A stretch of DNA of 46,177 bases from an uncultured Prevotellaceae bacterium (GCA_902784565.1 CACZVE010000036.1:1-46177); one strand, 5' to 3'; numbered from the stretch's first letter, positions 9,198-18,241 are shown. Translations and numbers: made by a program. The notes: a model not told the origin generated them from the sequence alone.

Positions 9198-10220
9198 TTA
9201 TCGCATCAGGAAAGAGAAACGGTCAATATTCTTCAGGGCAATACCGGCACCCTTAGCCACACTGTGGAGAGGATCCTCAGGTACGTGGAACGGAATATTG
9301 ATCTTGTCTTCCAGACGACGGTCAAGACCACGTAACAGTGCACCGCCTCCAGAGAGGTAGATACCGTTCTTCACGATGTCGGCATAGAGTTCTGGTGGTG
9401 TGTTCTCGAGTGCGGAGAGCACGGCGTTCTCGATCTTCGAAACCGTCTTGTCAAGACAGTGTGCAATCTCCTGATAGCATACGGGCACCTCCATGGGGAG
9501 AGCCGTGATACGGTTCGGACCATGTACGATGAAGTCCTCAGGTGCCTCGTCGCCAAGATCTGTCAGGGCAGAACCCACATTGATCTTGATACGCTCGGCC
9601 ATACGTTCACTGACCTTCACATTGTGCTGACGACTCATATACTCCTGAATATCTGCCGTCAGGTCGTCACCAGCCGTACGGATGGAGTTGTTGCTGACGA
9701 TACCGCCCAGTGAGATCACGGCAATCTCCGTAGAACCACCACCGATATCCACGATCATGTTTCCTTCCGGAGCCTCTACGTCGATACCGATACCAATGGC
9801 AGCAGCCATCGGCTCGAAAATCAGATAGACATCACGTCCGTCAGCGTGTTCTGCTGAGTCGCGTACGGCACGGAGTTCAACTTCGGTAGAACCGGAGGGT
9901 ACGCCAATCACCATACGGAGGGAGGGGGAGAACAGGCGGGAGCCTGTGTGTACCATCTTTATCAGACCGCGCATCATCTGCTCACAGGCAGAGAAGTCGG
10001 CTATCACACCGTCGCGCAGCGGACGGATGGTACGGATGTTGTCGTGCGTCTTTTCATACATCATCTTTGCCTTTGCACCTACGGCAATCATCTTGTCGGT
10101 ACGACGGTCAAGGGCAACGACAGATGGCTCGTCTACCACGATCTTGTCGTCGCTGATGATGATGGTGTTTGCTGTGCCCAGGTCCATTGCAATCTCCTGG
10201 ACGAAACTAAAAAATCCCAT
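9198..10220 (-). CDS. mreB: Rod shape-determining protein MreB, actin-like
   Basis: A 340-residue MreB of normal length. The actin-fold nucleotide-binding motifs are clear: phosphate 1 DLGTANTII (about residues 13-21), VVALD, phosphate 2 MIVDIGGGSTEIAVIS, and the adenosine motif YLSGGGALLRGLD. It polymerises under the membrane and positions the elongasome. It starts the core shape cluster. The 36 bases between it and the IMP cyclohydrolase gene are filled by an ATTTACAATT-type repeat with no TAnnTTTG box, so it is probably transcribed from the promoter upstream of the IMP cyclohydrolase gene. Confidence 0.97.
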   Translation of the reverse strand: MGFFSFVQEIAMDLGTANTIIISDDKIVVDEPSVVALDRRTDKMIAVGAKAKMMYEKTHDNIRTIRPLRDGVIADFSACEQMMRGLIKMVHTGSRLFSPSLRMVIGVPSGSTEVELRAVRDSAEHADGRDVYLIFEPMAAAIGIGIDVEAPEGNMIVDIGGGSTEIAVISLGGIVSNNSIRTAGDDLTADIQEYMSRQHNVKVSERMAERIKINVGSALTDLGDEAPEDFIVHGPNRITALPMEVPVCYQEIAHCLDKTVSKIENAVLSALENTPPELYADIVKNGIYLSGGGALLRGLDRRLEDKINIPFHVPEDPLHSVAKGAGIALKNIDRFSFLMR

Positions 10221-10224
10221 TCTA

Positions 10225-10260
10225 ATTTACAATTTGACAATTTACAATTCGACAATTTAC
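10225..10260. repeat. TTTACAATT(C/T)GACAA short tandem repeat
   Basis: Tandem AATTTACAATTTGACAA-like words between the IMP cyclohydrolase gene and mreB. The last bases reach into the stop region of the upstream gene. The same word, on the opposite strand, fills the groES-groEL gap at 35189-35223. Confidence 0.75.
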
Positions 10261-10850
10261 TTTTCGAACCAGCCGTGGATGGCGGTGTCGTAGTGGCTGC
10301 TCACACCAAAGGCACGGGTGGCGAACATACGACGCTGTTCCTTGGTGGTCTCGGCACCCTGTTTGTTCAGAATGTCAAGCAGTACACCGTATTCTGCCTT
10401 ACTGGGTACAATCACCACATCGTTGAAGTTCTTGGCACCTGCACGGATCAGTGAGATGCCGCCGATATCAATCTTCTCGATGATATCATCTTCTGCAGCG
10501 CCACTGGCAACGGTCTGTTCAAACGGATACAGATCCACGATGACGAGGTCGATCTCGGGAATCTCGTAACGCTTCATCTGCTCCAGGTCTCCTTCGTTGT
10601 CACGACGTCCCAGAATACCTCCGAACACTTTCGGATGGAGCGTCTTCACACGGCCACCTAATATGGAGGGATACGTTGTCACGTTCTCTACCTTCTGGCA
10701 CTCATAGCCGAGTGACTCAATAAACTTTTGTGTACCACCTGTGGATAAGAACTTGACGCCCTCCTCATTCAGTTTCTTGAGCAATTCGTCCAGTCCGTCC
10801 TTGTGAAAAACCGATACCAAAGCGGTCTTAATCTTCTTTCTGTCAGCCAT
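10257..10850 (-). CDS. purH: IMP cyclohydrolase domain protein (PurH N-terminal domain only)
   Basis: A 197-residue protein that matches only the first, MGS-like domain of bifunctional PurH: KIKTALVSVFHKDGL, STGGT, the signature GGRVKTLHPKVFGGIL, DLVIVDLYPFEQT and IDIGGISLIRAGAKNF. This domain closes FAICAR to IMP, the last step of purine synthesis. Standard PurH is over 500 residues because the AICAR transformylase domain follows; here the frame stops right at the domain boundary (HYDTAIHGWFEK) and the next gene is mreB, so the transformylase must be encoded elsewhere or be of another type. The end looks clean rather than broken. ATG 10850 is chosen because an upstream in-frame start would lie on the promoter. 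First gene of the operon running into mreBCD. Confidence 0.88.
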   Translation of the reverse strand: MADRKKIKTALVSVFHKDGLDELLKKLNEEGVKFLSTGGTQKFIESLGYECQKVENVTTYPSILGGRVKTLHPKVFGGILGRRDNEGDLEQMKRYEIPEIDLVIVDLYPFEQTVASGAAEDDIIEKIDIGGISLIRAGAKNFNDVVIVPSKAEYGVLLDILNKQGAETTKEQRRMFATRAFGVSSHYDTAIHGWFEK

Positions 10851-10889
10851 ACTTTTTCTTATAACGTTATAATAAATGCATTTAGGGTG

Positions 10890-10897
10890 CAAAGATA
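10890..10897 (-). promoter_or_regulatory. -7 box for the IMP cyclohydrolase-mre operon
   Basis: TATCTTTG on the minus strand, 39 bases before the ATG. It is the only clear box upstream of the whole IMP cyclohydrolase-mreBCD-mrdA-rodA run. Confidence 0.7.
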
Positions 10898-10989
10898 ATA
10901 AAAAGTCGCGGATTATATCACATTTCTCTCCAGAAAATTAGATAAATCCGCGATGTAGTTAAGATAGGTCAATTAAAAGACCTTCAACC

Positions 10990-11955
10990 TTAGTTGTATT
11001 TCAAAATCTGACCGGGCATCAGGCGAATATTCTTCCCGATGTGGTTCAGTTTACAGAGTGCATCGATGGTCATACCACGCTTCTTGGCGATGGCCTGCAG
11101 CGTCTCACCTTTCTTCACCTTATGGAAGTGTACTTCAGGTGCAAAGGAAACCTCCGGGGCAGCGATGGCCATTTCAGTATCATCGTCGTCGGCAGTCTCC
11201 AGTCTACCTGAACCAGTGGCACTGGCATTGGCGCCACGCAGACGGGTGGCCTGTGCCGACTCGGCTGCATACCTGCTACGCTTGAAGGTCCAGAAGTCGC
11301 CTGTGACATCCTGGTTACGGAAGTCGAACATCAGGGCTGGGTTGAGGGCCACACCACAGAGGCGTGTCTCGAAATGCAGGTGCGAACCTGTGCTACGTCC
11401 CGTATTACCGCCAAGGGCGATGGGGTCGCCAGCGCGCACTTCCTGATTCTCTTCCACGAGCCACTTCGACAGGTGACCATAGTAGGTCTCCAATCCGTTA
11501 TAGTGGCGGATGACGATATATTTTCCATAACCCTTGCGGGCACCTTCGTTCTTCACGACACGTACCTTTCCGCTGAATGCGGCACGGATGGTGTCACCGA
11601 TATAGACCTTGATGTCGAGTCCCTTGTGCTGACGTCCCCAACGGGCCCCGAAGTTCGAGGTAATCACACGACTGGGTGTCGGCATGCAGAAACCGCGCAG
11701 GTCGATGGTGGCCTCATCGGGCAACGGGGTATTGGCACGATAGTGGGTTGAAATGTTGTCGAACTCATCATACAGATCGGATGCAGGATTGTCGAGCATC
11801 TCCTGATAGATCAGTTGGTTGAGCGCAACGGAATCAACCTGTTTCATTTTCTTGTCAACGGGAGCCTGACGGGCTAACAAATCCTGCGCCTGCAGAGGGG
11901 CGGCTGATAGCGACATCGCGGCAAATATAAGTGTAATCTTAATGGTCCTGAACAT
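10990..11955 (-). CDS. Secreted M23 metallopeptidase with C-terminal LysM domain
   Basis: A 321-residue protein with a signal peptide (residues 1-23, ending LQAQ). The middle holds a complete LytM/M23 zinc peptidase: RWGRQHKGLDIKV with the HxGxD pair, GKYIVIRHYNGLETYYGHL, and the HLHFET motif. The C-terminal ~45 residues (FHKVKKGETLQAIAKKRGM to LMPGQILKYN) form one LysM repeat that binds peptidoglycan. It likely cuts peptide cross-links in the periplasm, or acts as an amidase activator if inactive, although the zinc ligands look intact. Single gene with its own promoter. No terminator hairpin was recognised downstream. Confidence 0.93.
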   Translation of the reverse strand: MFRTIKITLIFAAMSLSAAPLQAQDLLARQAPVDKKMKQVDSVALNQLIYQEMLDNPASDLYDEFDNISTHYRANTPLPDEATIDLRGFCMPTPSRVITSNFGARWGRQHKGLDIKVYIGDTIRAAFSGKVRVVKNEGARKGYGKYIVIRHYNGLETYYGHLSKWLVEENQEVRAGDPIALGGNTGRSTGSHLHFETRLCGVALNPALMFDFRNQDVTGDFWTFKRSRYAAESAQATRLRGANASATGSGRLETADDDDTEMAIAAPEVSFAPEVHFHKVKKGETLQAIAKKRGMTIDALCKLNHIGKNIRLMPGQILKYN

Positions 11956-11999
11956 CTTTTATTTGTTAGAGTTGACCCGCTTTTCGCGGAATTACGCTG

Positions 12000-12007
12000 C
12001 AAAGGTA
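12000..12007 (-). promoter_or_regulatory. -7 box for the M23/LysM gene
   Basis: TACCTTTG on the minus strand, 45 bases before the ATG. A TTG-containing element lies about 20 bp further upstream (12028-12034), as expected for the -33 position. Confidence 0.7.
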
Positions 12008-12101
12008 ATAAAAATATTCAAAAAACATGCAAGAATGTTGTGTACGTTAACAAAGTTTAGGGTTGTTTTAACACTTAATATGAGGTAAATCCCTTTAACT
12101 G

Positions 12102-14195
12102 TTATGAAATCACGCCCCAATTGATGTTTGTCTTGCGTAATTCACGGAGTCGTTTCCACAGGATTCCATACTTATCGGACTGGCATTCGGGATCCTCCTC
12201 AATGATGGCCTGTGCCGTATCACGGGCCATCTGCACCAACTGTCCGTCACGGGCAATGTCTGCTATTTTCAAGTCGAAAGCCATACCACTCTGTTGTGTC
12301 CCTTCCAAGTCGCCTGGGCCACGCAGTTTCAGGTCGGCCTCGGCAATGCGGAAACCGTCGTTGGTGTCGCACATGATGTCGATGCGCTTACGGGTGTCCT
12401 CGCTGAGTTTATAGGGGGTCACGAGGATACAGAAACTCTGGTCGGCACCCCGTCCGACGCGTCCTCGGAGTTGGTGCAACTGGGACAGTCCGAAGCGCTG
12501 GGCTTCGAGGATCACCATCACGGAGGCATTGGGCACGTTGACACCCACCTCTATCACGGTAGTGGCAACCAGTATCTGTGTCTCTCCACTCACAAAGTGC
12601 TGCATCTCTTCCTCTTTGTCCTTGGGTTTCATCTTGCCATGCACCTTACTGAGCCGGAACTCGGGAAAGGCTTGTTTCAACACTTCGAAGCCGTCTTCGA
12701 GGTTCTTCAGGTCGCTCTTCTCGCTCTCCTCAATGAGGGGGAAGACGATATACACCTGTCGTCCTTCGTGGATTTGTTGACGGATACCATCGTAGAGCGT
12801 GGTCATACGGGTATCAAAGACGTGAGTGGTCCTTACGGGTTTCCGCCCTGGTGGCAGTTCATCGATGACACTCACATCGAGATCGCCATAGAGTGTCATC
12901 GCCAATGTACGGGGGATGGGTGTGGCTGTCATCACGAGGACGTGGGGTGGATTGATGCTCTTGCTCCAGAGTTTGGCACGCTGGGCCACCCCGAAACGAT
13001 GCTGTTCGTCGACCACCACGAACCCCAGACGGGCAAACTGTACTGTGTCCTCTATCACGGCGTGGGTGCCTACTAAGATATGAATAGTACCATCCATCAG
13101 ACCCTCCAACACTTCCTTGCGTCGTTTGCCCTTCACGATACCCGTCAATAGCGCCACCCGTATGTCCATATCTTTGAGAAACGCCATGATGGTCTGCAGG
13201 TGCTGTTCGGCCAGGATTTCCGTAGGTGCCATGATACAGGCCTGATAGCCGTTGTCGATGGCAATGAGCATCGACATCAGTGCCACGAGGGTCTTTCCGC
13301 TGCCCACATCACCCTGTAACAGTCGGTTCATCTGCCGTCCGGAACCTACATCAACCCGAATCTCCCGGATCACCCTTTTCTGCGCCTCTGTCAATGGGAA
13401 GGGCAGATAATGGTTATAGAAGGTATTGAAGGCATTGCCAACCACAGAAAACACATAACCCCTGTATTTCCTGCGCTGGTCACTCGCGTACCTTAATATA
13501 TTAAGTTGGATGTAGAAGAGTTCCTCGAATTTCAGTCTGACGCGCGCCCGTTCCAGGTCTTTGGCGTTCTGGGGGTAGTGTACGATGCGGAAGGCCTCGT
13601 CGCGCCCCATCAGGTGGCGCTCAGCGATGATGAAGTCGGGTAGGGTCTCAGGCAGAGGCGGCAGTTTCTCGATGAGCACCTTCGTCAGTCGTTCGATGGC
13701 TCGTGAGTTCAGACCGCTCTTCTTCATCTTCTCCGACGTGTTGTAGTAGGGCTGGAGCCCCATTGATGAGATATCCACCTTCTCTGCATCATCGAGGTCG
13801 GGATGGGTGAAGTTGATGCGGTTGTTGAAGACGGTGGGTTTGCCGAACACCAGGTATTTCGTGCCGATCTTATAGTTCTGTTTGGCATATTTGCCGCCAT
13901 TAAACCACGTCAGGTCGGCGATGGCTGTCCCGTCGGTGAAGTGGGCCACCACTCTTTCCTTGCGTGGACCCATTGGGAAAGTCTCAAAACTCAGGATATG
14001 TCCCACCACCTGTACATAGGGCATGTCGCCCGTCAGTTCGTGGATGGTGTAGACCTTCGAGCGGTCCACGTATTTGTAAGGATAGTATTCGAGCAGGTCG
14101 CCATAGGTCTCAATGCCGAGTTCGTTGCTCAGCATCTTCTTGCGGTTAGGCCCCACGCCTGGCAAGTATTTGATATCTTGGTCTAAGATATTCAA
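12102..14195 (-). CDS. recG: ATP-dependent DNA helicase RecG
   Basis: A 697-residue protein. The N-terminal wedge/OB domain begins with the helix-hairpin [18 protein letters not shown]; the helicase core has Walker A GDVGSGKT (295-302), the DEAH-type box DEQH (396-399), [21 protein letters not shown], and the motif VI region [12 protein letters not shown]. RecG remodels stalled forks and branches Holliday junctions. The start appears to be TTG (14195): alignment with the usual RecG N-terminus fits, and the nearest downstream ATG would remove the conserved YLPGVGP hairpin. The TTG is part of an intergenic-type AT repeat and overlaps the ispD stop (TTGA). Last gene of the DJ-1-ispD-recG operon. 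Confidence 0.95.
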   Translation of the reverse strand: MNILDQDIKYLPGVGPNRKKMLSNELGIETYGDLLEYYPYKYVDRSKVYTIHELTGDMPYVQVVGHILSFETFPMGPRKERVVAHFTDGTAIADLTWFNGGKYAKQNYKIGTKYLVFGKPTVFNNRINFTHPDLDDAEKVDISSMGLQPYYNTSEKMKKSGLNSRAIERLTKVLIEKLPPLPETLPDFIIAERHLMGRDEAFRIVHYPQNAKDLERARVRLKFEELFYIQLNILRYASDQRRKYRGYVFSVVGNAFNTFYNHYLPFPLTEAQKRVIREIRVDVGSGRQMNRLLQGDVGSGKTLVALMSMLIAIDNGYQACIMAPTEILAEQHLQTIMAFLKDMDIRVALLTGIVKGKRRKEVLEGLMDGTIHILVGTHAVIEDTVQFARLGFVVVDEQHRFGVAQRAKLWSKSINPPHVLVMTATPIPRTLAMTLYGDLDVSVIDELPPGRKPVRTTHVFDTRMTTLYDGIRQQIHEGRQVYIVFPLIEESEKSDLKNLEDGFEVLKQAFPEFRLSKVHGKMKPKDKEEEMQHFVSGETQILVATTVIEVGVNVPNASVMVILEAQRFGLSQLHQLRGRVGRGADQSFCILVTPYKLSEDTRKRIDIMCDTNDGFRIAEADLKLRGPGDLEGTQQSGMAFDLKIADIARDGQLVQMARDTAQAIIEEDPECQSDKYGILWKRLRELRKTNINWGVIS

Positions 14196-14228
14196 TTGAT
14201 AATGGACAATTGAGAATTGATAATTGCT
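14191..14228. repeat. CAATTGATAATT-type repeat used as coding sequence
   Basis: CAATTGATAAT(T/G)GACAATTGA-type words, the same family as 28396-28425. Here they lie inside genes: they encode the last ~9 residues of ispD (INSQLSIIN) and provide the TTG start of recG. Confidence 0.7.
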
Positions 14229-14893
14229 TCGGCGACGGTGATGTCGTAGGGCGTGGTGATCTTGATGTTTTCGCGATTGCCTTCGACGAGTGTGATCTGG
14301 TGACCATACGACTCCACCACGGAGGCATCATCCGTAAAACCGTCGTTATAGGGTTGTCTGTTCGCTGCCTTTAACAACTGAATATCAAATGTCTGTGGCG
14401 TCTGCACCAACCGATACGCATCTCTCGGCACGGTTTTGGAATTACACAACGTTCCTGTCCCCGTGTGTAATTGTCGGACGGTTTCGACGATGGGGATGAC
14501 GGGGATGACGGCTTTCGTGGTACGGGCAGTTTCGTAGCAACGACGGATGACCTCGATGCTGGGGAAAGGTCGTACGCCATCATGCACACCTACCACCCCC
14601 TGTGCATCGTCGGGTACGAGGGCGAGGCCGTTCTGCACGGAGTGGAAACGTGTCTGTCCGCCATTCGCCAACTGATACTCTACCTCAAAATGATACTCCT
14701 TGCAGAGTTTCTGCCAGTAGTCCTGTTGTGCCTCAGGCAATACGAGGATGATCTGCAAATCGGCAGAATACTCGCGGAACCGTTCTATCGTCCGCATCAG
14801 CACGGGTTTCCCGCCAATGGGCAGAAACTGCTTGGGGATGTCGCTTCCCATCCGCAGTCCCTTTCCCCCTGCCACAATGATGATATAATCCAT
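14192..14893 (-). CDS. ispD: 2-C-methyl-D-erythritol 4-phosphate cytidylyltransferase
   Basis: A 233-residue nucleotidyltransferase. The CTP-binding start reads [25 protein letters not shown], the typical IspD form (AAGxGxRM...PKQ), and later [26 protein letters not shown] and FTDDASVVE match IspD. It makes CDP-ME in the non-mevalonate isoprenoid pathway. The ATG overlaps the stop of the upstream DJ-1 gene by one base, and its TGA overlaps the recG TTG. The C-terminal tail is translated from a dispersed AT-rich repeat, so the natural end of the family may once have been a little earlier. Confidence 0.94.
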   Translation of the reverse strand: MDYIIIVAGGKGLRMGSDIPKQFLPIGGKPVLMRTIERFREYSADLQIILVLPEAQQDYWQKLCKEYHFEVEYQLANGGQTRFHSVQNGLALVPDDAQGVVGVHDGVRPFPSIEVIRRCYETARTTKAVIPVIPIVETVRQLHTGTGTLCNSKTVPRDAYRLVQTPQTFDIQLLKAANRQPYNDGFTDDASVVESYGHQITLVEGNRENIKITTPYDITVAEAIINSQLSIIN

Positions 14894-15462
14894 TAGGCCA
14901 TCAAGTGCTTAAACCGCATACCCTCGGCAATCTGGTCGGAGGTCTTCTTATCCACGAGTTGTGCCAACAGTTCGTAGGCGTATGGGAAGGCAGCAGCAGG
15001 TCCCTCGCCAGTGGTCACGTTACCATCCACCGTAAAGAGGTCGCCCGTATAAGTGGCACCTGCCTCTTTCAGCACTTTCTCGAAGCCCGGATAGCAGGTG
15101 GCCTTCTTGCCGTCGAGGATACCCAACTGCGCCAGTACCACCGCCGGAGCGGCACAGATGGCAGCCACCTTCTTACCGGCAGCAAACTGATCCATCACCA
15201 CCTTACACACACCCTCGTGCGCAAACAGGTTGCTGGCGCCGGGCATGCCGCCAGGCAACATGATCAGGTCGGCATCCTCGTAGTCGCTCTGCTCAAACTG
15301 GATGTCTGCCTCGATATTCACGCCATGAGCCGACTCCACGAGTGGAAACTCCGTGGTGCTCACCGTTACAACCTCCACACCGCCACGACGCAGCACGTCG
15401 ATGGGAATCAGTGCCTCGACATCCTCGAAGCCGTCTGCTAAGAATACATAAACTTTTGCCAT
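14893..15462 (-). CDS. DJ-1/PfpI family protein (ThiJ/YajL-like)
   Basis: A 189-residue single-domain protein. It starts [27 protein letters not shown], like DJ-1, with the conserved glutamate at position 16. The nucleophile elbow is AAICAAP with Cys103, and MLPGGMPGA precedes it. Family members act as glyoxalase III or deglycase-like enzymes or as oxidative-stress sensors; which applies here cannot be told from sequence. ATG 15462 is chosen over an upstream in-frame start because the family motif begins immediately and the promoter lies just upstream. First gene of the operon with ispD and recG. Confidence 0.9.
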   Translation of the reverse strand: MAKVYVFLADGFEDVEALIPIDVLRRGGVEVVTVSTTEFPLVESAHGVNIEADIQFEQSDYEDADLIMLPGGMPGASNLFAHEGVCKVVMDQFAAGKKVAAICAAPAVVLAQLGILDGKKATCYPGFEKVLKEAGATYTGDLFTVDGNVTTGEGPAAAFPYAYELLAQLVDKKTSDQIAEGMRFKHLMA

Positions 15463-15489
15463 AATCATTCTTTTTAGGGTTTCTGACCG

Positions 15490-15497
15490 CAAAGATA
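15490..15497 (-). promoter_or_regulatory. -7 box for the DJ-1-ispD-recG operon
   Basis: TATCTTTG on the minus strand, 27 bases before the ATG. The region just upstream is an AATAGTG-type repeat. Confidence 0.7.
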
Positions 15498-15505
15498 GCA
15501 AAAAA

Positions 15506-15588
15506 AGTGAATAGTGGAAAGTGAATAGTGAATAATTTGCTTCCGCTATTGCATTTTTTCTTAATTCTTAACTCTTAATTCTTAACTT
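15506..15588. repeat. Two adjacent AT-rich tandem repeats
   Basis: 15506-15536 holds GTGAATAGTG-type heptamers; 15556-15588 holds TTAATTCTTAAC-type words repeated about three times. They fill the divergent space between the DJ-1 gene and nadK. Confidence 0.7.
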
Positions 15589-15593
15589 CTTCG

Positions 15594-15601
15594 TATCTTT
15601 G
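15594..15601 (+). promoter_or_regulatory. -7 box for nadK
   Basis: TATCTTTG, 18 bases before the nadK ATG. Confidence 0.72.
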
Positions 15602-15619
15602 CACCCAAAAGCGAAGAAT

Positions 15620-16504
15620 ATGGAACATCAGAGACTCAGATTTGCCCTTTTTGGCAATATCTTCCAAGCCAAGAAGTCGGCGAGCATCCAGAAGGTGCTC
15701 TCCTGCATCGCCAACTACGGCGCCGACCTCTATGTCGACAAGGAGTATTATGACTTCCTAAGAGATGACCAGCGTTTGGATGTCAACGCCACGAAGATTT
15801 TCTCGGGCGATGATTTCGAGGCCGATTTCGTCATTTCTATGGGTGGCGACGGCACGTTCCTCAAGTCCGCCAGCAGGGTAGGGCGTAAAAACATCCCCAT
15901 CCTGGGTGTCAATATGGGACGCCTGGGATTCCTTGCCGACATCAGTCCCGACGATATCGAACGCTGTCTGGAAGCCCTTCATAATGACGATTTCGCCATC
16001 GAGTCGCGTGCCTTGATACAGGTCGAGGCCGACGGACAGCCGTTGGGTGAGTGCAGCACTGCACTCAACGATGTAGCCGTCCTGAAACGTGACTCCGCCT
16101 CGATGATCTCCATCCGCGCCTGCATCAACGGCCAGTATCTGAACACCTATCAGGCCGACGGTCTGGTCATTTCCAGTCCTACGGGTTCTACGGCCTATTC
16201 CCTCTCCAATGGTGGCCCGATCATCGTCCCTGGCACGAAGGTCTTTTCTATGACAGCCGTTGCTCCGCACTCGTTGAATGTGCGTCCCATCGTACTGCCC
16301 GACTCGTCCGTCATCGAACTCGATGTGGAGAGCCGTAGTCACCATTTCCTTGTGGCCATCGACGGCCGCTCGGAGAAATGCAAGGAAGGCACGAAGATTG
16401 TGCTCCGTCGTGCACCATACGATATTAAGGTGGTGAAGCGCTCCGACCATCGTTACTTCAATACCCTCCGCGAGAAGATGACCTGGGGCGTAGACACAAG
16501 ATAG
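15620..16504 (+). CDS. nadK: NAD kinase
   Basis: A 294-residue PpnK-family protein. The diacylglycerol-kinase-like motif SMGGDGTFLKSA has GGDG at 75-78; the second domain has ALNDVAVLKRD, ADGLVISSPTGSTAYSLSNGGPI and VAPHSLNVRP. It phosphorylates NAD to NADP and sets the cellular NADP(H) pool. ATG 15620 is chosen because an earlier possible start overlaps the promoter box. Monocistronic; the inverted AATAGTG-type repeats downstream may serve as its 3' end. Confidence 0.96.
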   Translation: MEHQRLRFALFGNIFQAKKSASIQKVLSCIANYGADLYVDKEYYDFLRDDQRLDVNATKIFSGDDFEADFVISMGGDGTFLKSASRVGRKNIPILGVNMGRLGFLADISPDDIERCLEALHNDDFAIESRALIQVEADGQPLGECSTALNDVAVLKRDSASMISIRACINGQYLNTYQADGLVISSPTGSTAYSLSNGGPIIVPGTKVFSMTAVAPHSLNVRPIVLPDSSVIELDVESRSHHFLVAIDGRSEKCKEGTKIVLRRAPYDIKVVKRSDHRYFNTLREKMTWGVDTR

Positions 16505-16600
16505 TAAATAGTGAATAATGAAGAGTGAATAGTGTACGATGAAAAGTTAAAAAATCCCAACGCGGGAAAACTATTCACTATTCACTATTCGTTATTCACT
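16505..16600. repeat. AATAGTG-type repeats in inverted orientation
   Basis: GTGAATA words run forward at 16505-16535; the complementary words (ACTATTCACTATTCACTATT) follow at about 16570-16600. A small CCC-AACGC-GGG hairpin lies between them. The two arms could pair in RNA after nadK and before the tRNA promoter. Confidence 0.75.
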
Positions 16601-16610
16601 AAAAAATCGC

Positions 16611-16618
16611 TACCTTTG
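16611..16618 (+). promoter_or_regulatory. -7 box for tRNA-Val
   Basis: TACCTTTG, 18 bases before the mature tRNA 5' end. Confidence 0.72.
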
Positions 16619-16636
16619 CACCCGCAAATGAAAAAG

Positions 16637-16710
16637 GTCGGCATAGCTCAGTTGGTTAGAGTATCACCTTGACATGGTGGGGGTCCTTGGTCCGAATCCA
16701 AGTGTCGACA
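16637..16710 (+). tRNA. tRNA-Val (GAC anticodon)
   Basis: A full cloverleaf can be drawn. Acceptor GTCGGCA pairs with TGTCGAC (one G-T wobble), D-stem GCTC/GAGT, anticodon stem TCACC/GGTGG around loop TTGACAT with anticodon GAC, variable loop GGGTC, T-stem CTTGG/CCAAG, discriminator A. The T-loop is TCCGAAT, so position 55, nearly always T (pseudouridine), is C here. CCA is not fully encoded. Confidence 0.93.
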
Positions 16711-16717
16711 CAAAATT

Positions 16718-16743
16718 AAAGGCTGCCAAACGGCAGCCTTTCT
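16718..16743. terminator. Bidirectional terminator between tRNA-Val and the DUF1846 gene
   Basis: GGCTGCC (16721-16727) pairs with GGCAGCC (16732-16738) around AAAC, with AAA and TTT extensions, giving a U-rich 3' side in both directions. It sits between convergent genes. Confidence 0.88.
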
Positions 16744-18207
16744 TTATTTCTTCTTCACGGGATCGCAGGTCAGTCCGCAGCCCAGTTTCTTGAAAATCTT
16801 CCTGTCCACCTCACTCAGCATCACCGTCGAGTGTACCTGACAGTCGCGCAACTTCGGCAGTTGTTCCAGTGCCTTGCGGCAGTTCTCGTCATCGTTCGAG
16901 AGCACGCTCAGTGCCACCAGCACCTCGTCGGTATGCAGACGGGGGTTCCTGGCACCAAGATACGCCGTCTTCGTCTTCTGCACAGGTTCGATGAGACTCT
17001 GTGAAATAAGTTTCACTTCGTGGTCAATGCCTGCCAGATACTTCGTGGCGTTCAGTAGCAGGGCGGCGCTGCACCCCAGCAGTGGCGACGACTTGGAAGT
17101 GATGACTGTGCCGTCTTCCAGTTCGATGGCTGCCGATGTGTGTCCGCTCTCAATCTTCTTCTCGTAGGCGGCAGTGGTCACGCGGCGGAAGGCCGTGCTG
17201 ATCTTTGCCTGATTGAACAGCAGTCGTATCTTGCTTACCTCATTCTCGTTGTCGGCTCCGTCGGCCATCTTATTGGTAGCATCGTAGAACCGACGGATGA
17301 TCTCGTCCTTCGAGGCCTTGCAGCACACCTCGTCGTCGCAGATGCAGAAGCCCACCATGTTCACACCCATGTCCGTCGGACTCTTATAGGGGTTCTCGCC
17401 GTAGATACCCTCAAACAGCGCGTTCAGCACGGGGAAGATCTCGATGTCGCGGTTGTAGTTGATAGCGGTCTTGCCGTAGGCTTCCAGATGGAACGGGTCG
17501 ATCATGTTCACATCGTTCAGGTCGGCGGTGGCGGCCTCGTAGGCGATGTTCACGGGGTGTTTCAGCGGTAGGTTCCACACGGGGAAGGTCTCGAACTTCG
17601 CATAGCCCGCACGCACGCCCCGCTTGTTCTCATTGTAGAGTTGCGAGAGACAGGTGGCCATCTTACCGCTGCCTGGGCCCGGGGCCGTCACGATGACCAG
17701 AGGACGGGTGGTCTCCACGAAGTCGTTCTTGCCGAAGCCCTCGTCGCTGGCAATCAGTTCCACGTTGTGCGGGTAGCCGTCGATGGGGTAGTGGATGTAC
17801 GACTTAATGCCCTCGCGCTCCAGACGGTGCCGGAACTGGTCGGCGGCGTGCTGACCGTTGTAGTGGGTGATCACCACCGAGCCCACCATGAACTGACGGC
17901 TCATAAACTCGTCGCGCAGTCGTAGCACGTCCTCGTCGTAGGTGATGCCCAGATCGGCGCGTATCTTGTTCTTCTCGATGTCCTCGGCGCTGATCACGAT
18001 CAGTATCTCGATCGAGTCGCGCAGTTGGGCCAGCATCCTCAGTTTCGAGTCGGGCTTAAAGCCGGGCAGCACGCGCGAGGCGTGGTGGTCGTCAAACAAC
18101 TTGCCGCCGAGTTCCATATACAGTTTACCGTCGAACTGTGCGATGCGCTCGCGGATGTGCTCGCTCTGTATTTTGAGGTATTTCTCGTTGTCGAATCCTA
18201 TTTTCAT
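16744..18207 (-). CDS. DUF1846 family protein
   Basis: A 487-residue cytosolic protein whose start KIGFDNEKYLKIQSEHIRERI matches the DUF1846 family in Firmicutes and Bacteroidetes. No enzyme activity is established for the family. A glycine-rich, P-loop-like segment TAPGPGSGKMAT (A175-K182) suggests phosphate or nucleotide binding, and a conserved charged/cysteine region (MVGFCICDDEVCCKASKDEI) follows. The chosen start (18207) is the first methionine before the conserved block; an upstream in-frame start would cross the promoter. Single gene with its own promoter and a shared terminator. Confidence 0.88.
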   Translation of the reverse strand: MKIGFDNEKYLKIQSEHIRERIAQFDGKLYMELGGKLFDDHHASRVLPGFKPDSKLRMLAQLRDSIEILIVISAEDIEKNKIRADLGITYDEDVLRLRDEFMSRQFMVGSVVITHYNGQHAADQFRHRLEREGIKSYIHYPIDGYPHNVELIASDEGFGKNDFVETTRPLVIVTAPGPGSGKMATCLSQLYNENKRGVRAGYAKFETFPVWNLPLKHPVNIAYEAATADLNDVNMIDPFHLEAYGKTAINYNRDIEIFPVLNALFEGIYGENPYKSPTDMGVNMVGFCICDDEVCCKASKDEIIRRFYDATNKMADGADNENEVSKIRLLFNQAKISTAFRRVTTAAYEKKIESGHTSAAIELEDGTVITSKSSPLLGCSAALLLNATKYLAGIDHEVKLISQSLIEPVQKTKTAYLGARNPRLHTDEVLVALSVLSNDDENCRKALEQLPKLRDCQVHSTVMLSEVDRKIFKKLGCGLTCDPVKKK

Positions 18208-18233
18208 TTTATGGTCTTTTTTTAATTTGCCTG

Positions 18234-18241
18234 CAAAATTA
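18234..18241 (-). promoter_or_regulatory. -7 box for the DUF1846 gene
   Basis: TAATTTTG on the minus strand, 26 bases before the ATG. Confidence 0.65.

Noticed and set aside
12294-13076. 260-residue open frame opposite recG
   Set aside because: Composition is that of an antisense frame; recG helicase motifs are intact.
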